Part shown: piece by piece, positions 20,120-29,500 of the stretch | How positions within the stretch are numbered: position 1 is the stretch's first letter | How the letters are laid out: every line of letters begins with the position of its first letter | Source of the DNA: Gemmatimonadota bacterium | GTDB lineage: Bacteria; Gemmatimonadota; Gemmatimonadetes; Longimicrobiales; Gaopeijiaceae | Direction of reading: 5' to 3' | Assembly: GCA_022823225.1 (NCBI GenBank) | Contig: JAJDXM010000085.1 | Coordinates: 84,798 to 148,797 of the forward strand | Length of the DNA: 64,000 bases | Notes under the pieces: generated by a model | Told to the model about the DNA's origin: nothing | Databases searched by the model: none | What the model saw: only the letters and a program-made list of their open reading frames with translations | Made by a program: the position numbers and the translations under genes

Positions 20120-20582
20120 AGACGTTCCTTTCGCAACCTGGCAGCCCGTGGACAAAACCCCCGCGGCATTCGAGCGGCGATGCATCCGCGCTGGCCGCGG
20201 TGCTCGCGTATTCGCGATGTCAAGTGGAGGTTACCAAATGTCATGTCTTCATTACCTGTCAGGCTCCTGTAGCTCCGCTCTGCGTTGCTCCCTGGACCAA
20301 TGGCTCTGCCATTCGCCCTTCGTCGCGCCTTGCCAGCGCGGCGCCTCGCCGCTCTCGTTGCTCACGCGGGTTTGTCCACGGACTGCTTGAAGCTACCCGT
20401 TTCCCTCACGGACGCCCTCGGGAGTCCCTCCCTCGGCAGCGCCGGCCTGCGAAGGAAAGGTATTTCACGCTACCGGGGTGTCAACGCGTTCGGTGGGAGG
20501 GGCGCGGCACCCCGCGGATCGAGCGGGGTCTTTGCCACGGGGTGCAAACGATTAACTTTCGAACAAGGAGGTGACGTCTGCC
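20120..20582. other. Intergenic region between aroQ and ppiD-like gene
   Basis: Divergent spacer of 463 bp. Its left half is the MITE-like element, so the promoter of the long aroQ run may lie inside or immediately next to it. The right part (20387-20582) is the leader of the foldase gene. It contains a hairpin ACCCCGC-GGATCGA-GCGGGGT (20509-20529) and ends in a strong ribosome binding site, AAGGAGGTG. No convincing -35/-10 pair was found. Confidence 0.6.
20141..20386. mobile_element. MITE-like element with terminal inverted repeats (R1 family, most complete copy)
   Basis: The left end GCAGCCCGTGGACAAAACCC (from 20141) and the right end, which on the opposite strand reads GCAGTCCGTGGACAAACCCG (20386 inward), are inverted copies differing at a few positions. 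Between them lie about 200 bases with no coding frame, an imperfect palindrome near 20239-20256 (ATGTCATGTCTTCATTAC) and a hairpin AATGGCTCTGCCATT near 20310. Size, terminal repeats and lack of coding capacity are those of a miniature inverted-repeat element; no target-site duplication was identified with confidence. Related fragments are at 1624-1749, 11223-11264, 39266-39296, 40132-40154 and 56041-56121. Confidence 0.6.
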
Positions 20583-22409
20583 ATGATGCAGCAGCTCAGA
20601 AACAGCACGAAGTGGATCATGATCCTCACGTTCCTCGCATTCGTGGCGCTCATGGTCTTCGAATGGGGCGCGGACATTTCCGGGCGCACGTCCGGCGGAT
20701 TCGGAGAGATCGGGCGGGTCAACGGGACACCGGTTGCCCACGACAACTACATGAGGGCGTATCGGAGCCTCTACGACCAGGCCCAGGCCGCTCAGGAAGA
20801 TCCCATCACGAACGCCCAGGTCACCGAACTCGAGAACCAGGCCTGGGACGAAACCGTGGCCAACATTCTGATCCAGCAGGAGTTGGAACGCAGGGGAATC
20901 GTGGTCACCGACGAGGAGATCCGGAACGCGGCGCTCTTCAGTCCCCCTCCCGATGCGTACACGAACCCGGCCTTCCAGACGGACGGACAGTTCGACCTGT
21001 CGCGGTACCAGCAGTTCGTGTCGGTCTCGGATCCGATGGTGCGGATGGAGCTCGAACTCTTCTACCGGTCCATAATCCCGCGGGGTAAGCTGCTCCGGCA
21101 GGTCAGCTCGGGAATCCATGTCTCGGACCGTGAACTCTGGGACATGTACCGGGAACAGAACGAGACCGCCAGCGTGAGCTACATCTCCTTCGAACCGCAG
21201 TTCCGGGTTTCCGACGACGCGATCGAGATCACGGCGAGAGAGGTCTCCGACTACTACGACGACAATCGCGAGGACTACTACATTCCGGCCAGCGCCAACG
21301 TGGTGTCGGTCGCGATCACCAAGGCCCCGACGCCCGCGGACACCGCGGCCGTGATCGCGCGGGCCGAGGAGATCCGGCAGTCGGTCCTGGGGGGCGAGGA
21401 TTTCGCCGGGGTCGCGGCTCGCGAGTCGCAGGGACCCACGGCAGCCGACGGGGGAGACGTGGGCATCGTGCTCAAGGACGATCTCGTACCCTCGATGGAC
21501 TCCGTCGTCTTCAGCGCCCGGCTGAACCGCATCACCGAACCGGTCACGGCGTCCTCCGGGGTGCACCTCCTCGAGGTGACCGACCGCTGGGGCGAGGACT
21601 CCGCGCGGGTGCGCCACATCGTGCTCAACCTCGAACGCACCGACGACTCCGAGATCGCGCTTTTCACGCTGGCGGATTCGCTGGAGGAACTCGGCCAATC
21701 CATGTCGCTGGCCGAAGCCGCAGCGATCCTCGGCCTGGAGGCCGATACGCTCGACATCATCGAAACCCGGCCGATCGTTCCGGGGGCCGGCGACGTGGGT
21801 GAAGGCGGCGACTGGGTTTTCGAACCGGAAACAGTGATCGGCGAGGTCAGCCCCGTCTTTGAGAACTCGGTTTCCTTCTATTCCATGGAACTGGTGTCGT
21901 TCGACGCGGCACGCTACCTGACCGAGGCGGAGGCCGAATCGGCCATTCGCGCCAGCATCGGCGTCGACAAGAAGGTCGCGCTTGCCTTCGACGAGGCCGA
22001 AGAGGTGCTGGACGAGATTCGCACCGGGCGTTCACTGTCGGAGGTGGCGCCCGAATTCGGCCTTGAGATCCGCGATGCCGGACCGTTCACGCGCACCCAG
22101 TTCGCGTTCGGCCTGGGGCGCTTCAATGCAGCGACCGGAACTGCATTCGGGCTCGAGGTCGGCGAGGTGTCGGAGGCTGTGGAGGCGAACGGCAATGTGT
22201 TCGTGCTCGAACGGACGGCCTCGGAGCCCGCGGACAGTCTGGCATGGGTGGAACAGTTGGAGACGCAACACCAACTGGAGTTCGCCCGGATCCGCCAGGC
22301 CAGACTCACGCTCTGGATCGAGGCGCTTCGCGAAGCGGCGGACATTGTGGACCGCCGTGAACAGGTGCTAAGCAGCTCCGACGAACAGGCGGCGGCGCCT
22401 CCGATCTAA
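20583..22409 (+). CDS. PpiD-type periplasmic peptidyl-prolyl isomerase / foldase (SurA-N and parvulin domains)
   Basis: A 608-residue membrane-anchored chaperone. A single N-terminal membrane anchor (WIMILTFLAFVALMVFEWG, about 10-28) is followed by a SurA_N-like helical part (about 45-190), then a parvulin-like rotamase domain (about 225-340: SVLGGEDFAGVAARES, ADGGDVGIVLKDDLVP). A second, degenerate repeat follows. This is the PpiD layout: inner-membrane anchored, acting on newly exported proteins. ATG 20583 has AAGGAGGTG nine bases before it; the GTG at 20571 overlaps that site and is unlikely. It is convergent with tatA. Confidence 0.88.
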   Translation: MMQQLRNSTKWIMILTFLAFVALMVFEWGADISGRTSGGFGEIGRVNGTPVAHDNYMRAYRSLYDQAQAAQEDPITNAQVTELENQAWDETVANILIQQELERRGIVVTDEEIRNAALFSPPPDAYTNPAFQTDGQFDLSRYQQFVSVSDPMVRMELELFYRSIIPRGKLLRQVSSGIHVSDRELWDMYREQNETASVSYISFEPQFRVSDDAIEITAREVSDYYDDNREDYYIPASANVVSVAITKAPTPADTAAVIARAEEIRQSVLGGEDFAGVAARESQGPTAADGGDVGIVLKDDLVPSMDSVVFSARLNRITEPVTASSGVHLLEVTDRWGEDSARVRHIVLNLERTDDSEIALFTLADSLEELGQSMSLAEAAAILGLEADTLDIIETRPIVPGAGDVGEGGDWVFEPETVIGEVSPVFENSVSFYSMELVSFDAARYLTEAEAESAIRASIGVDKKVALAFDEAEEVLDEIRTGRSLSEVAPEFGLEIRDAGPFTRTQFAFGLGRFNAATGTAFGLEVGEVSEAVEANGNVFVLERTASEPADSLAWVEQLETQHQLEFARIRQARLTLWIEALREAADIVDRREQVLSSSDEQAAAPPI

Positions 22410-22434
22410 CTGATGGCGCACTGAGCCCGAGCGA

Positions 22435-22457
22435 GCGTCGCACCACGGATGCGTCGC
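22435..22457. terminator. Possible bidirectional terminator hairpin
   Basis: GCGTCGCA-CCACGGA-TGCGTCGC forms an eight-base stem with one central mismatch, in the short gap between the convergent foldase and tatA genes. There is no T-tract, so function is uncertain. Confidence 0.25.
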
Positions 22458-22500
22458 CGACCGGGCTGCCATGGGGAGTTGTTCCGCGGACGGCCGGTCG

Positions 22501-22755
22501 CTAACTCGTCGTCAAGCGGCGGGGAGCACCTTCCTCCTGCCCCTCCGATTCCCGGGACAGGGGTTTTTCCTCGCGGCGCGGCGCGATTTCCGTTTCGGCC
22601 CGCACCGAAGACTCCACCTCGCGGATGGACGTCTTGAATTCCCTGATTCCCTTGCCGAGAGACGTTCCGATCTCTGGCAGCCGCTTCGCGCCGAAAAGGA
22701 GCAGACAGAGCAGCAGGATCGCCATCATCTCCCAAATACCAAGACCAAAAGGCAT
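22501..22755 (-). CDS. tatA: Sec-independent translocase protein TatA/E
   Basis: Pore-forming component of twin-arginine export. The 84-residue product has the short N-terminal membrane helix (IWEMMAILLLCLLLFGAKRLPEI spans it), the conserved FG-x-x-RLPE hinge (FGAKRLPEIGTSLGKG) and an amphipathic helix, then a charged tail. ATG 22755 is preceded by GGAGGTGAGACGACA, a good binding site. The partner tatC is at 29577 in a separate cluster. Confidence 0.93.
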   Translation of the reverse strand: MPFGLGIWEMMAILLLCLLLFGAKRLPEIGTSLGKGIREFKTSIREVESSVRAETEIAPRREEKPLSRESEGQEEGAPRRLTTS

Positions 22756-22860
22756 TGTCGTCTCACCTCCAGCTGCCCGAGGGTTCCGGCGCGGCCTTCT
22801 CCAGGCGGCCCGGCTCGTCCCGGTATGGAGGGACAAGCTAACGCAAATGCGTGTTCGCTG

Positions 22861-23136
22861 CTACAGCCAGGAGCGCACGATCACGGCGACGATCACGATC
22901 CCGACCAGGGTAAGGACGTTGAGAACGAAGGAAACCGGCCCGATGGTGAAGGCAACGGCCACGAGGTCCACGTAGAACGGACCGATCATCGCAGTGACCG
23001 AGCTGGTCAGAAAGGACCGGGCCGCGCTGGCCGGCAGGAAGCTCTCCGCAAGCCGGGTCAGCAGCCCCCCCAGGAACATCCCGATCGCCAGCGTGCAGAT
23101 GGCGCGAAGAACCTCCCGTTTCCTGATCGGCCGCAT
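22861..23136 (-). CDS. Small membrane protein, DUF4321-like
   Basis: A 91-residue protein with two or three membrane segments: AICTLAIGMFLGGLLTRL (about 12-29), SVTAMIGPFYVDLVAVAFTI (about 46-65) and VLNVLTLVGIVIVAVIV (about 71-87). The spacing and the PFYVDLVAVAFTIG segment resemble DUF4321 proteins, membrane proteins of unknown role. The stop of the polyprenyl synthase gene is seven bases upstream, so they are co-transcribed, and tatA follows. Confidence 0.6.
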   Translation of the reverse strand: MRPIRKREVLRAICTLAIGMFLGGLLTRLAESFLPASAARSFLTSSVTAMIGPFYVDLVAVAFTIGPVSFVLNVLTLVGIVIVAVIVRSWL

Positions 23137-23142
23137 ACCTGC

Positions 23143-24147
23143 CTACCTTGATCGGTCCATGACGTAGAGGACGGCGTCCCGGAGCGCCCGGAGCGCAGGT
23201 CCCGGAGGAAGTCCGCGAATCGCCGCTTCGGCGGCGTTCGCATGCTCCGTCGCCTTCAAGCGGGCGTAGTCGAGCCCGCCATTTCGCCTTACTAGCTCGA
23301 TCACGGCTTCCACCTCGTCGTCTCCGGGCTCGACCAGCGTGAAGACGTGCCTGACCCGGTCCATGTCGGCGGACCCCATCTCCCTGAGCGCGCCGATCAG
23401 CGGCAGCGTCACCTTCCGGCCGCGCAGATCGAGTCCCGCCGGCTTCCCGGTCACGCTCTCGCTCCCCTCGTAGTCGAGCATGTCGTCCGTGATCTGGAAG
23501 GCCATTCCGAGCGCGTGTCCGTATCGCGCGAGCGCCGCGCGGTGGACGGGGTTCCCAGCCAGGGCACCCAGTTCGCACGCGGCGGACATCAGTGACGCCG
23601 TCTTCGCGGAGATGAGCCGGAAGTACTCGGCCTCGGAGTAGGTGATGTCGTCGTAAGCGAGCAGCTGGCGCATTTCGCCGACGCTCATCCGGTTGGCCGC
23701 GGCGGCGAGGACCCTGACCGCCTCGAGATCTCCGAGCCGGGCCAGTTCCGTAACCGACCGGCTGTACAGGTAGTCTCCCAGAATGATCGCGACCTGGTGC
23801 GACCAGACGGCGTTGACCGTCGGCATCCCCCGGCGCAGCACCGAATGGTCCACCGCATCGTCGTGCACCAGGGTCGCGATGTGGACCAGTTCGACGACGG
23901 CGGCCAGCGTGAGCGCCGAGCGGGGAGATCTGCCTTCAAGTTCGCTGGCCAGGAGGACCAGGGTTGGCCGGAACAGCTTCCCGGGAACCTTGAGCAGATA
24001 GTCGTTGATCTCGTTGACCATGGAGTAGTCGGCCACGGCGATGCGGCTCAACTCCTCCGCGACCTGTTCCAGCCGGTCCTGCACGGGAACTCTGATCTCG
24101 TGGAGATCGACGGTGGCCCTTTGCGCGGCTGTCGTATGGTTCGTCAT
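23143..24147 (-). CDS. Polyprenyl diphosphate synthase (IspB/octaprenyl type)
   Basis: Trans-prenyltransferase making the side chain of a quinone or another long isoprenoid. The 334-residue product has both aspartate-rich motifs, HDDAVD (first DDxxD) and ITDDMLDYEG (second), plus KLFRPTLVLLASE and GDYLYSRS. Chain length cannot be read reliably; the residues before the first motif (VELVHIATLVHDD) are small, as in long-chain synthases. ATG 24147 was chosen because the family fold starts soon after; an ATG at 24174 is possible, and neither has a clear binding site. Confidence 0.88.
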   Translation of the reverse strand: MTNHTTAAQRATVDLHEIRVPVQDRLEQVAEELSRIAVADYSMVNEINDYLLKVPGKLFRPTLVLLASELEGRSPRSALTLAAVVELVHIATLVHDDAVDHSVLRRGMPTVNAVWSHQVAIILGDYLYSRSVTELARLGDLEAVRVLAAAANRMSVGEMRQLLAYDDITYSEAEYFRLISAKTASLMSAACELGALAGNPVHRAALARYGHALGMAFQITDDMLDYEGSESVTGKPAGLDLRGRKVTLPLIGALREMGSADMDRVRHVFTLVEPGDDEVEAVIELVRRNGGLDYARLKATEHANAAEAAIRGLPPGPALRALRDAVLYVMDRSR

Positions 24148-24297
24148 CTGGCAGGCCGTGGAATCGAACGTCATGTGCCTGCGCGGCGGCCCGCTCACTG
24201 CCCCGCAGCCGCCAACGCCAACAATGAAAGTAGCGACACAGCACCGCAACGACACAATCGGACCGGCACAAACGGCTCCGTTGCTTCCCTGCGGGGG

Positions 24298-25251
24298 TTA
24301 TCCGCGCGCCCGGCGCCGCGACGCCACGTGGGCGGACACCCGGCGGCTCAGTATCCGCGCCTCGGACCAGTCCCGCAGTCGCATCGAACGGGCGGCGCAC
24401 GGGGTGTCGATCGCGTCGGGGAGCATCCCGACGACTTCGGTTCCCGCCACCCTGCCGCCCAGACGCGACACCTTCCGCTCGATCGCGCGGAAGACCTCGC
24501 CGGGATCGGTCGCCGCGGGGTCCTCCAGGTTCATCGCAATCTGGAGCCGATCCTGGCTGCGCAGTCGGAGCGCGAGCGTCCTCAGCCCGGCAAAGCCCCC
24601 GCCGGTCTCGCGGAGTTCCGCCGCGACGCGCTTCGCCACTTCGTGGTCCATTCCCTCGATGTCCACGTTCCACGCGAGCAGGACTTCCCGCGCGCCGACG
24701 CAGACCGCACCGGCGGCAGGATGCGCCCAACCGTGGAGCACCCGCCCATGCGAGTCCCGGCCCGGCAGGTCGGCGACAGCCCGGTCCCTTCCGGGCGCCT
24801 GACCGAGCGCCTCGAAACCGCCCCGTCGCAAGGCAGCCAGCGTCTGGCCGGGCGGGTGCGAAGCCTGGGCGTAGAAGTAGACCGGCACCCCGATCTCGGC
24901 GATGCGGAAACCGACGCGGTGCGCGGCCTCGACCGCGTCCCGCATCCGCATTCCCTTCAGCGGCACGAAGGGCAGCACGTCCAGGGCGCCCACCCGCGGG
25001 TGGACGCCCTGGTGTTCGCGCAGGTCGATGTTGTCCAGCGCCAGCCGGGCGGCCGCCACGGCTCCGTTCTCCACCGCGCGGGGGGGACCGATCACCGTGA
25101 CCACCGAGCGATGGTGATCCGGATCCATCGTCGTATGGAGGACCTCGCATCCGGCCCGCCCGAACGCGTCGGCCACGGCTTCGACGAACCCGGCGTCCCT
25201 CCCCTGGCTGAAATTGGGGACCGCCTCCAGGACGCGGATTCCCCAGGTCAA
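24298..25251 (-). CDS. Glutamate formimidoyltransferase (FTCD N-terminal type)
   Basis: Transfers the formimino group of formiminoglutamate to tetrahydrofolate in histidine breakdown, or the reverse-type formyl transfer in related enzymes. The 317-residue product shows LEAVPNFSQGRD at the start, the metal/substrate segment DPDHHRSVVTVIG, HQGVHPRVGALDVLPFVPL and GVPVYFYAQAS, all conserved in the family. It lacks the cyclodeaminase domain of FTCD. The TTG start overlaps the stop of the upstream lipoprotein gene (TTGA); no better start is in frame near the conserved N-terminus. No other histidine-utilisation gene is in the window. Confidence 0.85.
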   Translation of the reverse strand: MTWGIRVLEAVPNFSQGRDAGFVEAVADAFGRAGCEVLHTTMDPDHHRSVVTVIGPPRAVENGAVAAARLALDNIDLREHQGVHPRVGALDVLPFVPLKGMRMRDAVEAAHRVGFRIAEIGVPVYFYAQASHPPGQTLAALRRGGFEALGQAPGRDRAVADLPGRDSHGRVLHGWAHPAAGAVCVGAREVLLAWNVDIEGMDHEVAKRVAAELRETGGGFAGLRTLALRLRSQDRLQIAMNLEDPAATDPGEVFRAIERKVSRLGGRVAGTEVVGMLPDAIDTPCAARSMRLRDWSEARILSRRVSAHVASRRRARG

Positions 25252-26390
25252 CGGCCCGGCGTCCCCCTGGCGACGCTCATGCCGGGGTTGCCCGGTTGCG
25301 TCTGGTAGGCCCAATCGAAAACGACAACCTCGCTGCCCTCCTGGTCGTAGCCGCTGACGCTGGCGCGAATCGCCCCGAAACGCACCTCTCCGTCGTCTCC
25401 CGGCACCCGGAGCATGTAGGTATGGCCGGTCACGAGCGACATCTGTTCGCTGCTGTAGCCGGTGACCGGCGCCGTCTCCCACGAAACGCAGTCCACGTCG
25501 GAGGCCGGTCCGCACTTCAGGCTGGAGGTCCAGCGCGTCTCCGGGTGAATCCGCACCCTGGGACCCGGCGCAATCCGGACCCCGTCCGCGTCCGACTCGA
25601 TCCGGAAATGGCGGTCGCCGCTGTCCCCCGAAATCACGGCCTCGTTGTGTTCGGATTCCTGGAACCGGAACCCGGAAAGGTCCGGCCTGTCGCGGTAGGA
25701 GTAGATGACCTCGCCGGTATAGTCGGGCCTCGGCGTGCACCTCGCCAGCGCACTCGCGCCGCTCTCGTGCCCCTGGTCGTCCACCGAGGTGATGAAGTAG
25801 GTCACGGTCTGTCCGTTTTCAGCCAGCATGTCGATGAAGCCCGGGGAATCCGTCTCCCCGAGGAACTGGTCGCCATCGGCGTCGGCGAGGTACACCCGGT
25901 ACACCGAGAAATCCGCCTCGTGCGCAGCATCGTTTTCCCAATGGATGTACGCGGAATTGTCCAGGGCCACCGCCACCACCACCTCCGGAATCGCGGGCGG
26001 TACGGGATCCGGCACGTAGACGGCCACCGCCTCCGGGGTCGCCGTTTCCAGTCCCGTGTCCGCGTCGAACGCCGAAACGTAGTACTCATAGGTGACGCGG
26101 GGCACCACGTTGACGTCGCGGTAGACGCACCCGCCGTCGATGCAGCTGGTCACCTCGGCAATGAAGAAATACTCGGGGTCGCTCTCGCGCTTGCCGTAGA
26201 CACGGAAGCCCTCGCCGTCCCAGCCGGATCCGGTCCGCCAATGGAGATCCACCCCGTGAGCGTAGTAGTACGCCTCCAGGTTCCCTGGTCCGTCGGGCGC
26301 GTCCTCCACCACCAGCCAGTCGTCGTCACAGCCCGACAGAATCAGCGACGCCGCCGCCAGCAGCGGCACGAGTACGGTATCGGTTCGCAT
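25248..26390 (-). CDS. Lipoprotein with fibronectin type III-like domains, function unknown
   Basis: A 380-residue exported lipoprotein: signal peptide ending LSGC with the acylated Cys at 21, followed by DDDW. Two beta-sandwich Fn3-like stretches follow (about 33-115, GVDLHWRTGSGWDGEGFRVY and YEYYVSAFD; and about 125-205, NSAYIHWENDAAHEADFSVY and VTYFITSVDDQGHES). A C-terminal beta-rich part of unknown type ends the protein. Asp after +1 Cys may favour inner-membrane retention in enterobacteria, but the rule is not established here. ATG 26390 has GGAGG six bases before it. It lies downstream of the LptD-like gene. Confidence 0.7.
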   Translation of the reverse strand: MRTDTVLVPLLAAASLILSGCDDDWLVVEDAPDGPGNLEAYYYAHGVDLHWRTGSGWDGEGFRVYGKRESDPEYFFIAEVTSCIDGGCVYRDVNVVPRVTYEYYVSAFDADTGLETATPEAVAVYVPDPVPPAIPEVVVAVALDNSAYIHWENDAAHEADFSVYRVYLADADGDQFLGETDSPGFIDMLAENGQTVTYFITSVDDQGHESGASALARCTPRPDYTGEVIYSYRDRPDLSGFRFQESEHNEAVISGDSGDRHFRIESDADGVRIAPGPRVRIHPETRWTSSLKCGPASDVDCVSWETAPVTGYSSEQMSLVTGHTYMLRVPGDDGEVRFGAIRASVSGYDQEGSEVVVFDWAYQTQPGNPGMSVARGTPGR

Positions 26391-26538
26391 GGCATTCCTC
26401 CATGTTCGATTGGTCACGACCTGAGGAATCCCCTCGATGCACCTTCCGTACCACAACTCCATCGTGTTGCAGCGCAGCCATTTGCCGGAAAGCCCGGGCT
26501 CGCCGGTTGTCCCACGGTGGGGACGGATGCGCCCCGGC

Positions 26539-29500
26539 TCAGCGACGCCGGCCCTGCCCGCCTCGGCCGGTGGCCCGCTGCTCGTAGTCGAAGTGGAGGT
26601 CGCGGTTGTCCCTCAGGGCGACCTCAAAGACGAAGCTCCAGTTCCCGCTGGGGGTCTGCCGGAAGGAGAAGTCGGCTTCCCAGCGGTGCAGGTTCCGCTG
26701 GAGCGTGATCGTGTGGTCATTGAAGACTCCGGCTTCGATGTCGTACGAACTGCGTGCGCGCACGGACCAATTCTCGGTCGGATTGAAGTTCAGCGACGCC
26801 TGCAGCATTTGACTGCCCCCGAAATCGACTCCCCGGGCGCGCGTGAGCGAATAGGACAGGGAGGTGTTCCAATCCCCGACGCCGCCGCGACGCCCGCCGC
26901 CACCGCCGGTGCCGCGACGACCGCGGCCGCCCGGCACGACCGTCGCTTCACCCAGGTCCTCGGACTCGAACCCGCTGGGATCCTCGAACGCCGGATCCTC
27001 GCCGAACGGGTCAGCCGGGCCGGGGTCACCGAATCCGGCCCCGGTCTCCTCTTCGCCGGCAGTCTCGCCGGCGGGCTCGGGATCGTCGCCGGCAGCGTCC
27101 GCTTCGTCGCTCTCCGCCGCGACGCGCGCTCCCCCTCTGCCGGGCAGGAGAGAGCCGAGCCAGCCGAACACGGGGGTTCGGTTGCTCAGCGAAAAGGACA
27201 GGTTCATGCTGGAGAGGACGGGAGCGAACACCCTGCTTCCACCCGTGGCGGAAACCCCCGAGTCGTCGAACAGGTCGTGTTCGATAGATACGGTGAAGCC
27301 GCGGAGCATGTCCGAGCTGAGCTGGTTCTGAAGCTTCAGGTTGTCAGCGAACCCGCGGGTGAGGTCACCGAGTTCGCTGGCCTGCTCGAAGTCGTAGGTC
27401 ACGGCGCTGGTGCGCCACGCCAGAACGCTGAGCTTGCGTGACTGGGGCAGCCGCCTGGGACCGGCGGTTCGATCGATCGGGGCATCCGCGGCCGCCGAAT
27501 CCTCCACCTCCCCGCCGACTCGCATCTCGATGGTCTGGTTCAGGCCGATCACGATTTCGTTCCTGGGCTGTGCTCCCGTGGGGCCGAAAACCGCGGTCTG
27601 GACCTCCGACGGCTCCGTCCTGGGGGTATAGGCGTAGTCGAAGGTGGGCGAGAACTTGTGCCGGACGCGCCCACCCGCGTAGAAGCCGTAGACATCGGAC
27701 TTGAGCTGTGCCCCGAAGGCGATGCGATTGGGGGCGGCGGTGTAGCCGCTGCCCACCGAGCTGGTGTCCGACCGGATGGACCTGCCCGAGAGCGACAGCC
27801 GCGGCGTGATCGTGGTGGACCCCACGAGGTTGCGCTGGTAGTTGATGGTCGTCGACCAGGTGACCTCGTCGGCCTGGTAGTCTCCGGTTTCTTCGGCCAG
27901 CCGGGGAAAGAACGCCGGCCGCTGCAGATCCGCCACGCTGCCGATTCCCCCCATGGATGGGGGAGGGCCCGGGGTGAAGAACCCGTCCGGGATCCCCAGG
28001 GTGACGTTCCGGTTGAAGTTCATGGTCTGCGACACTGAAAGGGCTCCGGCGGCCAGGGAGGCCGAAAAACCTCCCCGCCACGCTTCCGTGTCGGCCAGGC
28101 CGAAGTTGAAGCCGTTCTCGCCGAGGACCTGCTGCGGGAGGTCGCGCACCGATCGGTTGAGGCGGCCCGAGGCGGAGAACGTGGTGTTGTTGTAGAACCG
28201 CGCGCGGCTCACCGGCGCCGGAAGGAGCGTGATCGTGGAGAGCGAAACGGACGCTGAGGGCAGCGTCAGCTCCTTGCGGTCGTCGGAAAGGTAGTGCTTG
28301 CGGACGGCGTTCAGGGCGACATTCCCCCAGTCGAAGCGCCGGCTGTACCCGCCTTCGGAGTCGATTGACTGGGTCACCTCGCGGGGATCGAAGGAGTTCT
28401 GCCGCACGAACGAACTGCTTGAGGCGTAGCGGGCCGAAAGCCGCAGCTGGGTCCGCTCCGACATCTGCCAGTTGTATCTGGCGTTGAAGGCCAGCTCGGA
28501 CCCTCCGTTTTCCCGCCAGAACTGGCGAAAATCGGCGCGGCCGTCCTGAAACTGCCGCTGCCAGCGATACTGGAGTCCACCGGTGAGGGCCGTATAGTTG
28601 CCGCTCCACCAGTCGAGGCCGACCTGGGCGTCGGCGTAGTCGTTGATCGCCCAGTAGTAGCCGATGTTCGAGACCCGGCGCGAATAGCTCTCCGAGGTGC
28701 GCACGATGTCGTTGACCGAGAACCGCACCGGCAGGAGTCCGGTGCGGCGCCCCTGCTCGGTGCTCTGCGACAGGAAGGGAAGCCAGAAGACTGGCACGTC
28801 CCCGAAGTAGAGCACGACGTTTCTGGCCACCATCCAGCCGCTGGGCGTCAGCTTCGTCCTCCTCGCGACGAAGTGATAGTGCGGATGTTCCTTGTCGCAG
28901 GTCGTGAACAGCAGGTCGTGACCGTAGGAGATGGTCTCCGACACCGACGGAAAGTCCCCGGAAACACGCCAATTGCCGGCCATCGCACCCATCTCCGTAC
29001 TGGCGCCCAGCGCCGTGCCCCTCTGTTCGCGGAGATCGTAGATGAATCGGTCGGCCTTGAGGTCGTTCCCGTCCTGGGCCTTGTAGTTGGCCACCTCCCC
29101 GAAGGTCACCAGGCGGCCCGCCGCCTCGTCGAAGAACAGCGAGTCCCCCGAGAGCTCACGGCCGTCGCGGGTCAGGACCGAATTGCCGCCGCTGCCCAGA
29201 AGCATCAGGATGCTGTTCAGCGGGTCGTAGCTCGCCCCTTCGCTCCGGTACTCGACCAGCCCGTAGTCCTCCAGCTCGAGGAGCGCCAGCAGCGTCGAGT
29301 CCCGGGAGGGGTCCTCCTCCGCCTCCTCGAGCGAGTCGGGGAGGAGGCCGGTCGAATCGCCGACGCGCCGGTCGAGCCGCTCCAGCCGTTCCTGCATGGC
29401 CGCGCGAAGAGAATCGCTCACCTGCGCCGCGAGGGGGGACGGGCCGCCCGGCAGCGCGCACGCCCCGGCCAGGATCGCCCAATACAGGATCCGCCGGAAT

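Noticed and set aside
24148..24172. CTGGCAGGCCGTGG upstream of the polyprenyl synthase, similar to the R1 end
   Set aside because: Only about 13 bases match and nothing further of the repeat follows, so chance cannot be excluded.
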